Source: Acetobacter estunensis (GTDB taxonomy: Bacteria > Pseudomonadota > Alphaproteobacteria > Acetobacterales > Acetobacteraceae). Taken from it: a stretch of DNA of 64,000 nucleotides. A model generated the notes under the pieces. It was not told where the DNA came from and did no database searches. It worked only from the letters and a program-made list of their open reading frames with translations. The stretch is from contig NZ_JAHRDV010000004.1 of assembly GCF_019083805.1 (NCBI RefSeq), positions 1 to 64,000 of the forward strand, in the 5' to 3' direction. A program made the position numbers and the translations under genes. This document shows positions 56,285 through 64,000 of this stretch, in pieces (position 1 is the stretch's first letter; each line of letters opens with the position of its first letter).

Positions 56285-56527
56285 TCAGCCCTCGCCCGCC
56301 GTTTTCTTGCCCAGAAGAGCAATCTCTTCAGCCGTCACACCTTCGGGATTGTGCGTCGCTTTCTTTGCGGCCTCACGTTCCACTTCGCTCGCATGTTCCC
56401 CACCCTTGAGAACATGTTCGGCCAAACGAAGAACCTCTTCCTTCGTCAGTAATTTGGGTGTGTGAACCGCCTTGCGGGCCAGATCGTGAAGCGAACTTGA
56501 AGCATGCGGTGCGCGATCATGTGCCAT
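56285..56527 (-). CDS. small helical hypothetical protein
   Basis: 80 residues, charged and helical (LTKEEVLRLAEHVLKGGEHASEV; TAEEIALLGKKTAG). No motif recognised. A GGAAG sits about 9 bases before the ATG. It lies 46 bases upstream of the previous gene on the same strand and may share a message with it. Confidence 0.55.
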   Translation of the reverse strand: MAHDRAPHASSSLHDLARKAVHTPKLLTKEEVLRLAEHVLKGGEHASEVEREAAKKATHNPEGVTAEEIALLGKKTAGEG

Positions 56528-56748
56528 AGGATTTCTTCCTTTTCAGAACTTGTATCTCTGAAAGAAGGGAATACAGACGCCAAAACGCAACATGCAGTCA
56601 GCGTATGTGAGCCATGAAAACAGGTGCAACCACCGTTTTTCATCATGTGTTGCTCTTATGCAGAGCGGCCATGCGCAGGAAAATCCTGACTATGGCCGCC
56701 TCTCCTGACCTGCCATAGGATGCCTATCGCGGGATCAGGGAGCCTTTC

Positions 56749-57537
56749 ATGAAAATCGCACTCGGTCAGTTTGCTGTCGCCCCCGACTGGAACACCAATC
56801 TTGAACAATGCGTGGCGCTTATCGGCCGCAGCGTGGCGGAAGAAGCCAAGCTGCTCGTGCTGCCCGAGAGCATCATCGCCGCTGACATGAATGATCCCGG
56901 CATCACTGTACGCACAGCCCAGTCACTCGACGGACCGTTTGTGACAGGGCTGGTAGCCGCACTCGCTGGGACAGAACTGACCGTCATCTGCTGCGTCGCC
57001 ACCCCGGCGGAACAGCAGATGACCCATAACTGCCAGATCGCCATCAACGCCTCCGGCGTCATCGCCTGTTACTGCAAGCTGCACCTCTACGACGCCTTCA
57101 ACATGAAAGAGTCCGACACCTATCTTTGCGGAGCCGAACTCCCGCCCATTCTGGAAATCGGTGATCTGCGCGTCGGCCTCATGACCTGCTACGATGTGCG
57201 TTTTCCCGAACTTGCCCGTGCGCTCGCCGTACGCGGCGCGGACTTGCTCACCTGTCCCGCCGCCTGGGTGCGCGGCCCCGGCAAGGAATGGCACTGGCAG
57301 GTGATGGTCACCGCCCGCGCTCTGGAAAACACCTGTTATGTCGCGGCCGTAGGTGAATGCGGACCGCGCAATATCGGGTGCAGCATGCTGGTCGATCCGC
57401 TTGGCGTGGCCGTTGCCCGGACGGGCAGCGAGCCGGACCTCCTCTTTGCCGAAGTCGATCCCGAGCGCATCCGCGCCACGCGCAAGGTTCTTCCCGTGCT
57501 GGCCAACCGCCGCTTTCGCGATCCCGAACTCTCCTGA
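56749..57537 (+). CDS. nitrilase-superfamily amidase (Nit-type)
   Basis: 262 residues. The catalytic Glu-Lys-Cys triad is E40 (LLVLPESIIA), K110 (CYCKLHLYDAF) and C147 (LMTCYDVRFPELAR). Text ICCVATPAEQ and WQVMVTARALENTCYVAAVGE fit the Nit1/NIT2 deaminated-glutathione or omega-amide amidase branch. GGGAG lies 7 bases before the ATG. Only 21 bases separate it from the uvrA-like gene, so the two may be one message, though no shared function is evident. Confidence 0.87.
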   Translation: MKIALGQFAVAPDWNTNLEQCVALIGRSVAEEAKLLVLPESIIAADMNDPGITVRTAQSLDGPFVTGLVAALAGTELTVICCVATPAEQQMTHNCQIAINASGVIACYCKLHLYDAFNMKESDTYLCGAELPPILEIGDLRVGLMTCYDVRFPELARALAVRGADLLTCPAAWVRGPGKEWHWQVMVTARALENTCYVAAVGECGPRNIGCSMLVDPLGVAVARTGSEPDLLFAEVDPERIRATRKVLPVLANRRFRDPELS

Positions 57538-57558
57538 TTTTCCCCTACGGAGTCCCTG

Positions 57559-60084
57559 ATGGACCACTTGCCGACATCTGACGCCTCCACCCGTGACGAT
57601 GGCTTCGTTCATGTGCGCGGAGCACGGGAGCACAATCTCAAAGATGTGGCGGTGGACGTCCCTCGGGACCAGTTGGTGGTCTTTACCGGCGTGTCCGGCT
57701 CCGGCAAATCCTCGCTCGCCTTCGGCACGCTCTATGCCGAGGCCCAGAGGCGCTATCTCGAATCCGTCTCGCCCTATGCGCGCCGCCTGTTCCAGCAGAT
57801 GCCAGTGCCGGAAGTGGACATTGTGGACGGTCTTCCGCCCGCCATCGCCCTCCAGCAGCAGCGCGGCGGCAGTTCGGGCCGCTCCTCGGTGGGCAGCATC
57901 ACCACCTTGTCGAACCTTTTGCGGATGCTCTACTCCCGCGCTGGTACCTATCCCACCGGTCTGGCACGGCTGGAAGCCGAATCCTTCTCCCCCAACACGC
58001 CGATGGGCGCCTGCTCGCGCTGTCATGGCCTTGGCCGGATCCATGAGGTGACGGAAGCCAGCATGGTGCCGGACCCCAACCTGTCCATCCGCGAACGCGC
58101 CGTCGCCTCATGGCCCACGGCGTGGCAGGGACAGAACCTGCGCGATATCCTCATCACCATGGGGGTGAATGTGGATTGTCCGTGGCGCGATCTTCCAAAA
58201 AAGACACGCGACTGGATTCTCTTCACGGATGAAACACCGACCTACCCTGTCTATCCAGGCCTCACCCACGCGCAGGTAAAACGCGCCATCGCGCAGGGGC
58301 TGGAGCCGTCCTATCAAGGCACCTTCACCGGCGCGCGACGCTACATCCTCCACACCTTCGCAAACTCGAAAAGCGCTATGATGCGGCGACGGGTCGAGGC
58401 GTTCATGACCGTAACGGACTGTCCGGAATGTCACGGTCAGCGCCTTAACGCGGACGCATTACGGGTCACGTTCGGGGGCCGCAACATCGCGGCCATGACA
58501 GCGCTGCCGCTGGAAGACATTGCCCGGGCTCTGACCGACACTGTTAGCACAACCGCTCCCCAGACAGCCACGGCCATTGCGGCACGCCGCATCGTGGACG
58601 ACATGATCGCGCGTATCGGCGTCTTGCAGGAACTGGGTCTGGGCTATCTCCAAATGGACCGCGCCGTGCAGACCCTTTCTCCTGGCGAATATCAACGCCT
58701 GCGGCTGGGCACACAGATTTATTCAAATCTCTTCGGCGTGGTCTATGTGTTGGATGAGCCATCTTCCGGGCTGCATCCCGCCGACACACAGGCGCTTCTG
58801 CGGGCGCTTCACAGCCTGCGCGATGCGGGCAATTCGCTTTTTCTGGTCGAGCATAATCTCGATATCATCCGCAACGCTCAATGGGTGGTGGATGTCGGCC
58901 CGCAAGCCGGTGTCCGAGGCGGTGAGGTGCTCTATTCCGGGCCGTTGGACGGACTGAAGGACATTTCGGCCTCCCGCACACGGGACTATGTATTTGGAAG
59001 CAACAATACACATCCAACCCCCTCCCCCCGCGCGCCATCGGGCTGGCTGCGTCTGAGCGATCTGCGCTGGAACAATATCGACGGTCTGTCGGCATCCTTT
59101 CCGCTGGGCACCTTCACCTCCGTCACAGGTGTCTCCGGTTCTGGAAAATCTTCGCTTGTCAGCCAGATTCTCACAACAGTGGTAGCCCGCGCTCTCGGGC
59201 AGGCGCTTCCGGAACAGGAGGAAGAGGAAACGGCCCTGATGGCGGCCGATCCGACCGCCGAACCGCAAGGACACGTAACCGAAGGACTGGAATCCATTCG
59301 CCGTCTGGTGGTCATTGACCAGAAGCCCATCGGCCGCACACCACGCTCAAATCTTGCGACCTATACAGGGCTTTTCGACACCATCCGCAAACTGTATGCC
59401 TCAACCGATCTGGCGAAAAAACGTCACCTCGATGCAGGATATTTTTCCTTCAACCTGCCCAAAGGACGTTGCCCCGTCTGCGAAGGCGCCGGATCGACAA
59501 TGGTGGAGCTTCTGTTCCTGCCCAGCGTGTACGCGCCCTGCACCGCCTGTCATGGCACACGCTATAAGGCCGAGATTCTCGAAGTCACATGGCGTGGAAA
59601 GTCCATTTCCGATATCCTCAACATGAACGTCGATGAAGCCTGCGATTTTTTCGCCGACGATGCCGGACCGGCACAGTGCCTCACCACCCTGAAACGGAGC
59701 GGTCTCGGCCACCTCACACTCGGCCAGTCCGCCACCGAACTTTCAGGAGGCGAAGCCCAACGCATCAAACTGGCAACCGAACTTCAAAAACAACGACGCG
59801 GACACACGCTCTACATACTCGACGAACCCACAACCGGGCTGCATCCCTCGGACGCAGATCGTCTGATGGGCCATCTTCAGGAACTGGTGAACAACGGCAA
59901 CACCGTGATCGTCGCCGAACATGACATGCGACTGGTGGCACGGGGAGACTGGGTCATCGATCTTGGCCCCGGCGCGGGAAGCCATGGCGGACAGATCGTG
60001 GCACAGGGCACCCCAGAAGAGGTGGCACAGGCACCCAACAGCGCCACCGCTCCATTCCTTGCGCAGTATTTCAGAACAAAATGA
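57559..60084 (+). CDS. UvrA paralogue (short UvrA2 type)
   Basis: 841 residues, shorter than canonical UvrA (about 940). Two ABC modules: the first with Walker [21 protein letters not shown] and signature [11 protein letters not shown], the second with [11 protein letters not shown] and [15 protein letters not shown]. Zinc cysteines are in [23 protein letters not shown] and CTACHG. The region between the first Walker A and CSRCHGLG is short, as in the class that lacks the UvrB-binding domain. Members of this class are linked to damage or drug tolerance, not to ordinary excision repair. Confidence 0.88.
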   Translation: MDHLPTSDASTRDDGFVHVRGAREHNLKDVAVDVPRDQLVVFTGVSGSGKSSLAFGTLYAEAQRRYLESVSPYARRLFQQMPVPEVDIVDGLPPAIALQQQRGGSSGRSSVGSITTLSNLLRMLYSRAGTYPTGLARLEAESFSPNTPMGACSRCHGLGRIHEVTEASMVPDPNLSIRERAVASWPTAWQGQNLRDILITMGVNVDCPWRDLPKKTRDWILFTDETPTYPVYPGLTHAQVKRAIAQGLEPSYQGTFTGARRYILHTFANSKSAMMRRRVEAFMTVTDCPECHGQRLNADALRVTFGGRNIAAMTALPLEDIARALTDTVSTTAPQTATAIAARRIVDDMIARIGVLQELGLGYLQMDRAVQTLSPGEYQRLRLGTQIYSNLFGVVYVLDEPSSGLHPADTQALLRALHSLRDAGNSLFLVEHNLDIIRNAQWVVDVGPQAGVRGGEVLYSGPLDGLKDISASRTRDYVFGSNNTHPTPSPRAPSGWLRLSDLRWNNIDGLSASFPLGTFTSVTGVSGSGKSSLVSQILTTVVARALGQALPEQEEEETALMAADPTAEPQGHVTEGLESIRRLVVIDQKPIGRTPRSNLATYTGLFDTIRKLYASTDLAKKRHLDAGYFSFNLPKGRCPVCEGAGSTMVELLFLPSVYAPCTACHGTRYKAEILEVTWRGKSISDILNMNVDEACDFFADDAGPAQCLTTLKRSGLGHLTLGQSATELSGGEAQRIKLATELQKQRRGHTLYILDEPTTGLHPSDADRLMGHLQELVNNGNTVIVAEHDMRLVARGDWVIDLGPGAGSHGGQIVAQGTPEEVAQAPNSATAPFLAQYFRTK

Positions 60085-60153
60085 CATTCAGTGCCGCTTT
60101 AGTATTGCGCGAAAATGCACCGCACATAGGATGCGCTCCGAAAGGATATCGCC

Positions 60154-60627
60154 ATGACCACGAAAGCAACCGAGTTTCTCACCCGGAAAGGCATTCCATT
60201 TTCGGTGCATGCTTATGAATACGCACCGGATGGAGGAAAGATCGGCCTGCAGGCGGCTCAGGCCATCGGAGAGAACCCGGAAGCCGTGCTCAAGACCCTG
60301 ATGGTCAAGGTCGATCGCAAACAGCCTGTGTGCGTCATTATCCCTTCCAACCACAAGCTCGATCTCAAGGCGCTGGCAGCGCTTTTCGGCGGTCGGAACG
60401 CCCGTATGATTGCCCCCGAAGAGGCACAGACCATGACGGGCTTTCAGGTCGGCGGCATCAGCCCCTTCGGTCAGACGGAACAGGCTCCGGTTGTCATTGC
60501 CGAGCAGGCCATGAAGCTGGACCATATCTATGTGAACGCAGGCGACCGGGGTCTGGTGGTGAAAATCGCACCCGCAGATGCCCAGCGCGCCGTGGACGCC
60601 AAGGTCGGCCTCATCTCTGCAGGCTAA
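60154..60627 (+). CDS. ybaK: Cys-tRNA(Pro)/Ala-tRNA(Pro) deacylase, YbaK type
   Basis: 157 residues. YEYAPDGGKIGLQAAQAIGE, VLKTLMVKVD, the lysine in IPSNHKLDLKALAALFGGRNA and GFQVGGISPFGQTE match YbaK. It clears mischarged Cys-tRNA(Pro). It has a hairpin behind it and its own short promoter region. Confidence 0.93.
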   Translation: MTTKATEFLTRKGIPFSVHAYEYAPDGGKIGLQAAQAIGENPEAVLKTLMVKVDRKQPVCVIIPSNHKLDLKALAALFGGRNARMIAPEEAQTMTGFQVGGISPFGQTEQAPVVIAEQAMKLDHIYVNAGDRGLVVKIAPADAQRAVDAKVGLISAG

Positions 60628-60663
60628 ATAGTCTTTGTTTTTCCTTACGTACACTCTATCCGG

Positions 60664-60689
60664 GCCGCCCCTTTTCTGAAGGGTGCGGC
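60664..60689 (+). terminator. hairpin after ybaK
   Basis: GCCGCCCCTT and AAGGGTGCGGC form an imperfect GC-rich stem around a five-base loop, 37 bases after the ybaK stop, followed by CTCTTGTCATTT. Confidence 0.6.
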
Positions 60690-60818
60690 TCTTGTCATTT
60701 ATCGATTCACTCAATCGCATGACACAAATGCAAATTTTTCATAGCACAAAGAGATTGTTTCCATCACATTGCGCAACTGACACTCACTCGCAACAACTCG
60801 ATACAAGGCTCTTGCTTC

Positions 60819-62471
60819 ATGGCGTCTCCCTTCCCGGCTCCTGCCTCCAAGCGTCGCCATCTTACGACGAACTGGAGAAGTGGCCTCCTCACAGGCCTAT
60901 GCACGTCGGCCCTGTTTCTGGGGTGGAGCAGTGCGGCGCGCGCGGACGGTCTTCCACAGTCGCAGATCGCACAGGACCGGGCCCGCCTTGGAAACTCGAC
61001 GCCGCTGATCAACCAAACCGACCCGGCCACGGTGCGGGAGTCCATGGCCGCTGCCGAACCACCCAAGGCCGATAGCGCTGATAACAAGGATGATTTCGAC
61101 GCCTCCGACAAGCTGCTGGGCGACCCGTGGGGGGCACGTTCATGGCTGGCAAAGCACGGCATCACCATCGACATTCAGGAAGTGGACGAACTGTGGGGCA
61201 ACGCTACCGGCGGCACACCTTCACAGGCGGACGGCAATGCGGCCTGGGGCGGCGACGGCCACGGTTCAGGCACGGGCGCGGCCTATGACGGCGTGACCAT
61301 GCCCACCCTGCAAATCGACACCGAGAAGCTGTTCGGGCTGCATGGCGGTCTGTTCAATGTCAGCGCGCTGCAGATCCGCGGACGCTCGATGTCGCAGGAT
61401 CATCTGGGTGTGTTCAACCCCGCTTCGGGCTTCGAAGCCGACCGTTCCACGCGCCTGTTTGAGTTGTGGTACCAGCAATCCTTCCTGCACGATAAACTCG
61501 ATATCAAAATCGGTCAGCAGGATCTCGACACTGAATTCCTGATCTCCGATTACGGCGCGCTGTATCTCAACTCCAATTTCGGCTGGCCGATGGCGCCGTC
61601 CGTCAATCTCTACGCAGGCGGTCCGTCCTGGCCCCTCGCCTCGCCCGCCGTGCGCATTCGCTATCGTCCCACCGACGACTTCACCTTCATGTTCGCCGCC
61701 GCCGACGACAACCCGCCGGGCAACAAGAACAACTCGTTCGGCATCCAGAACGGCGGCAACTCGGCCGATCCCACCAATCAGAATACGAACAACGAGAACG
61801 GCGCCAACTTCAACATGGGCACTGGCGCGCTGCTCATCACTGAACTGCAATACGCCACCTCCATCGGTGGCTCCGATGACGGGCACGGCCACAAGACCGA
61901 AGGACTGCCCGGCGTCTACAAGCTCGGCGGCTATTACGACACCGCACGCTTCCCCAGCTATCTACGCAACAACATGGGCCAGCCGCTTGGCAGTTCCTCC
62001 GACACGACAGGCATTCCGAAATGGAAGCGTGGCAACTGGATGGTTTACGGAATCATCGATCAGATGGTCTGGCGACCTTCGGCCGATTCACCGCAATCTC
62101 TGGGCGTATTCGCACGCGTCACGGGCAATGGCGGTGACCGCAACCTGATCAGTTTCGCGGTCGATGCCGGCGTTAACCTCAAGGCACCGTTCAAGGGACG
62201 TGACAACGACACGCTGGGTCTGGGCTGGGGCATCGGCCGACCGACTTACGGACAGCGCCAATATGACCGCAATTCCGGCTCTATCGTCCAGCGCAACGAG
62301 AACCATATCGAACTGACCTATCAGGCGCAGGTCATGCCCTGGTGGGTCATCCAGCCGGACTTCCAGTATGTCTGGCGTCCCGGTGGCGGCGTGCAGGATT
62401 ACGGTTCCTCGCATCTCCGCCGCGTCCGCGACGAAGCCATCTTCGGACTCCATTCTTCCATCAATTTCTGA
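60819..62471 (+). CDS. oprB: carbohydrate-selective porin OprB
   Basis: 550 residues. A long N-terminus with a likely signal (LLTGLCTSALFLGWSSAARA) is followed by the OprB barrel: DPWGARSWLAKHGITIDIQ, FELWYQQSFLHDKLDIKIGQ, DLDTEFLISDYGALYLNSNFG and the C-terminal DEAIFGLHSSINF with phenylalanine at the end. It lets sugars and other small polar solutes cross the outer membrane. A perfect terminator follows. Confidence 0.92.
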   Translation: MASPFPAPASKRRHLTTNWRSGLLTGLCTSALFLGWSSAARADGLPQSQIAQDRARLGNSTPLINQTDPATVRESMAAAEPPKADSADNKDDFDASDKLLGDPWGARSWLAKHGITIDIQEVDELWGNATGGTPSQADGNAAWGGDGHGSGTGAAYDGVTMPTLQIDTEKLFGLHGGLFNVSALQIRGRSMSQDHLGVFNPASGFEADRSTRLFELWYQQSFLHDKLDIKIGQQDLDTEFLISDYGALYLNSNFGWPMAPSVNLYAGGPSWPLASPAVRIRYRPTDDFTFMFAAADDNPPGNKNNSFGIQNGGNSADPTNQNTNNENGANFNMGTGALLITELQYATSIGGSDDGHGHKTEGLPGVYKLGGYYDTARFPSYLRNNMGQPLGSSSDTTGIPKWKRGNWMVYGIIDQMVWRPSADSPQSLGVFARVTGNGGDRNLISFAVDAGVNLKAPFKGRDNDTLGLGWGIGRPTYGQRQYDRNSGSIVQRNENHIELTYQAQVMPWWVIQPDFQYVWRPGGGVQDYGSSHLRRVRDEAIFGLHSSINF

Positions 62472-62482
62472 GGAAATAAGAA

Positions 62483-62514
62483 AACCGCTTCCCACGAACA
62501 GTTGGGAAGCGGTT
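62483..62514 (+). terminator. oprB terminator
   Basis: Perfect 12-base arms AACCGCTTCCCA and TGGGAAGCGGTT around an eight-base loop, twelve bases after the oprB stop. Confidence 0.88.
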
Positions 62515-62534
62515 CTACTTTCCGACGAAAAAGA

Positions 62535-62567
62535 AAAGCTCTCCGATACACATTATCGGAGAGCTTT
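62535..62567 (-). terminator. ppk2 terminator
   Basis: Perfect 13-base arms AAAGCTCTCCGAT and ATCGGAGAGCTTT; on the minus strand it ends in TTTTCTTTTT, a proper T-run, so it serves the convergent ppk2. Confidence 0.88.
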
Positions 62568-62570
62568 GTT

Positions 62571-63479
62571 TTACCAGATTTCAGGAACGATCATATCCTG
62601 CGGCGTCGGCTGACGCTCATATTCCGGGTGATAGACACGCGGCGGCAGTTCCACCAACGGCTTCTCCACCGCCTGATACGGCATTTGCGAGAGAAGATGC
62701 GCAATGCAGTTCAGGCGCGCCTTTTTCTTGTCCACGGCCTGCACGACCCACCACGGCGCTTCGGGGATGCTGGAACGCTCCAGCATGACTTCCTTGGCCT
62801 TGGTGTAGTCTTCCCAGCGAATACGGCTCTGGAGATCCATCGGACTGAGTTTCCACTGCTTCAGCGGATCCTCGATACGGGCGCGAAAACGACGCTCCTG
62901 CTCATCATCCGTGATGGAGAACCAGTATTTCACAAGACGGATGCCACTGCGCACCAGCATGCGCTCAAATTCCGGCACGGAGCGGAAGAACTCTTCGTAC
63001 TGATCGTCCGTGCAGAAACCCATCACGCGCTCGACGCCGGCGCGGTTATACCAGCTTCGATCAAACAGCACGATCTCGCCCGCTGCCGGAAGATGGCTGA
63101 CATAGCGCTGGAAATACCACTGCGTGCGCTCGCGCTCGCTCGGAGCCGGAAGTGCCGCCACCCGGCAGGTGCGCGGATTGAGGCGTTGGGTGATGCGTTT
63201 GATGACGCCGCCCTTACCTGCCGCGTCGCGTCCCTCGAACAGGATGACAACCTTCTCACCCGTGTCCTGTACCCAGTCCTGCAGCTTCACAAGTTCGCCC
63301 TGAAGACGAAGAAGTTCACGGAAATAGGTGCGACGGAACGAAGCCTCTCCCGTACTTTCTCCTTCAAGACGACGGTCGTCGAGTTCGAGTTCAAATTCCT
63401 CATCGATATCGTCGAGGATTTCCTCGCGCACACTCTGACGGTCCATTTCCGCACGGCTTTGCAACGACTGGTCGTTCAC
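62571..63479 (-). CDS. ppk2: polyphosphate kinase 2, class I
   Basis: 302 residues. Walker A is FEGRDAAGKGG (residues 81-91), the lid/Walker B is LFDRSWYNRAGVERVMGF, and WEDYTKAKEVML and WWVVQAVDKKKARLN complete the PPK2 family. It transfers phosphate between polyphosphate and nucleoside diphosphates. An acidic N-terminal 45 residues precede the kinase core. It lies 297 bases from the Pit gene on the same strand. Confidence 0.94.
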   Translation of the reverse strand: MNDQSLQSRAEMDRQSVREEILDDIDEEFELELDDRRLEGESTGEASFRRTYFRELLRLQGELVKLQDWVQDTGEKVVILFEGRDAAGKGGVIKRITQRLNPRTCRVAALPAPSERERTQWYFQRYVSHLPAAGEIVLFDRSWYNRAGVERVMGFCTDDQYEEFFRSVPEFERMLVRSGIRLVKYWFSITDDEQERRFRARIEDPLKQWKLSPMDLQSRIRWEDYTKAKEVMLERSSIPEAPWWVVQAVDKKKARLNCIAHLLSQMPYQAVEKPLVELPPRVYHPEYERQPTPQDMIVPEIW

Positions 63480-63731
63480 GGCGCTCTCCCGATCCGCCCG
63501 GCATCACGACGACGCCAGGAAACACGCAAGACGCACGGCACCCCGTGCACCGTTCTGCGAAACGGCCACAGGAGGCCATGCGCCCTCCACTTTCTGCCAG
63601 AACGTCCAGGACATCGTCACGAGACAAAGCGATTTTGTCTTCATGTTTCACAAAACCGACATGAAACCACGATGATGGCACAAAAAAGCGTGACGGATGC
63701 CCAATGACAGCTGTCACGCCTTTGCGTTCTC

Positions 63732-63758
63732 GTTCCCGATGATGCTGTCATCGGGAAC
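63732..63758. terminator. hairpin downstream of pit
   Basis: Perfect 11-base arms GTTCCCGATGA and TCATCGGGAAC around a five-base loop, 18 bases beyond the pit stop. No strong T-run on the minus strand. Confidence 0.68.
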
Positions 63759-63775
63759 AATTATAAAAGAGGGCG

Positions 63776-64000
63776 TCAGAACACCTGACGCAGCAGAACG
63801 TAGAGCACGCCGCTGATCATCATGGCAGCCGGCAGCGTGATGACCCATGCCAGCCCCATGGTGCGCAGGGTGGACCATTGCAGCCCAGAACCATTGGCTG
63901 CCATCGTTCCAGCCACACCGCCTGAAAGGATGTGAGTGGTGGAGACCGGCATGCCATAACCTTCCGCCAGACCGATCGTGCCCATGGCGACGATCTCGGC
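63776..64000 (-). CDS. inorganic phosphate transporter Pit family, C-terminal part
   Basis: Cut by the window edge; the visible end runs GLAEGYGMPVSTTHILSGGV, then LAWVITLPAAMMISGVLYVLL. P-V-S-T-T-H-[CI]-[IL] is the Pit-family signature in the second half of the transporter. It is a low-affinity phosphate carrier; only about 75 residues can be read here. Confidence 0.88.
   Translation of the reverse strand, partial: AEIVAMGTIGLAEGYGMPVSTTHILSGGVAGTMAANGSGLQWSTLRTMGLAWVITLPAAMMISGVLYVLLRQVF

Noticed and set aside
1-64000. tRNA, rRNA genes and CRISPR arrays
   Set aside because: No T-loop/cloverleaf pattern, rRNA-like stretch or regular direct-repeat array was seen on reading both strands, although a covariance-model scan was not possible.

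Overview
The window is GC-rich, densely coded and carries no rRNA, tRNA or CRISPR array that I can see. Gene content (MutL with an endonuclease motif, pst-pho on one strand, znuABC with a divergent zur, an OprB porin, a BBP2-type porin, class I PPK2) fits an alphaproteobacterium. The overall flavour (sugar porins, orphan EutBC, an amine-type ABC cluster) is most like acetic acid bacteria (Acetobacteraceae), but the family assignment is inference.

Layout. 0-9.4 kb: the 3' end of glyA, a DUF188 gene, mutL, a PIG-V-like membrane glycosyltransferase of lower GC, a DinG-type helicase, and two small phage-tail-like genes, the first broken by a frameshift. 9.5-21.1 kb: a large divergent accessory cluster. 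The minus arm encodes a complete PotABCD-type ABC transporter plus an XRE-cupin regulator. The plus arm encodes a TIM-barrel isomerase-like protein, an IPNS-type 2OG-Fe(II) oxygenase, a second complete PotABCD-type transporter and an MBL-fold hydrolase. Nearly every junction inside the arms is a 4-8 base overlap, so each arm looks like one transcription unit. The substrate is unknown; an amine or amino-acid-like compound is my inference. The 546-base shared intergenic region holds palindromes and a 9-mer (TTTCGATAT) placed similarly upstream of both arms.

21.4-26.8 kb: a REC-PAS-GGDEF-EAL protein, a DUF763 protein and a GT2-like glycosyltransferase. 26.9-33.5 kb: the phosphate regulon pstC-pstA-pstB-phoU-phoB-phoR-pstS with two candidate PHO boxes. 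33.5-39.7 kb: pabB-pabC, a small secreted protein, znuB-znuC-znuA and divergent zur with a palindromic Zur-box candidate between znuA and zur, then an unknown gene overlapping zur. 39.7-42.4 kb: an AT-richer islet with a DUF6119/TIGR04141-like gene and the 3' remnant of an IS transposase, set between zur and alr.

42.4-50.5 kb, minus strand: aminotransferase, tautomerase, flavin reductase and alr, then a very large repeat-GT2-GT4 glycosyltransferase and secB. 50.7-64 kb: eutB-eutC (ethanolamine ammonia-lyase without the rest of the eut operon), a BBP2 porin, a dGTPase-like protein, two small unknown genes, a nitrilase-family amidase next to a short UvrA paralogue, ybaK, OprB, ppk2, and the 3' end of a Pit phosphate transporter. 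Phosphate handling is a recurring theme (Pst, PhoBRU, PPK2, Pit). The most novel-looking material is the divergent double-transporter cluster, the DUF6119 islet and the giant glycosyltransferase.
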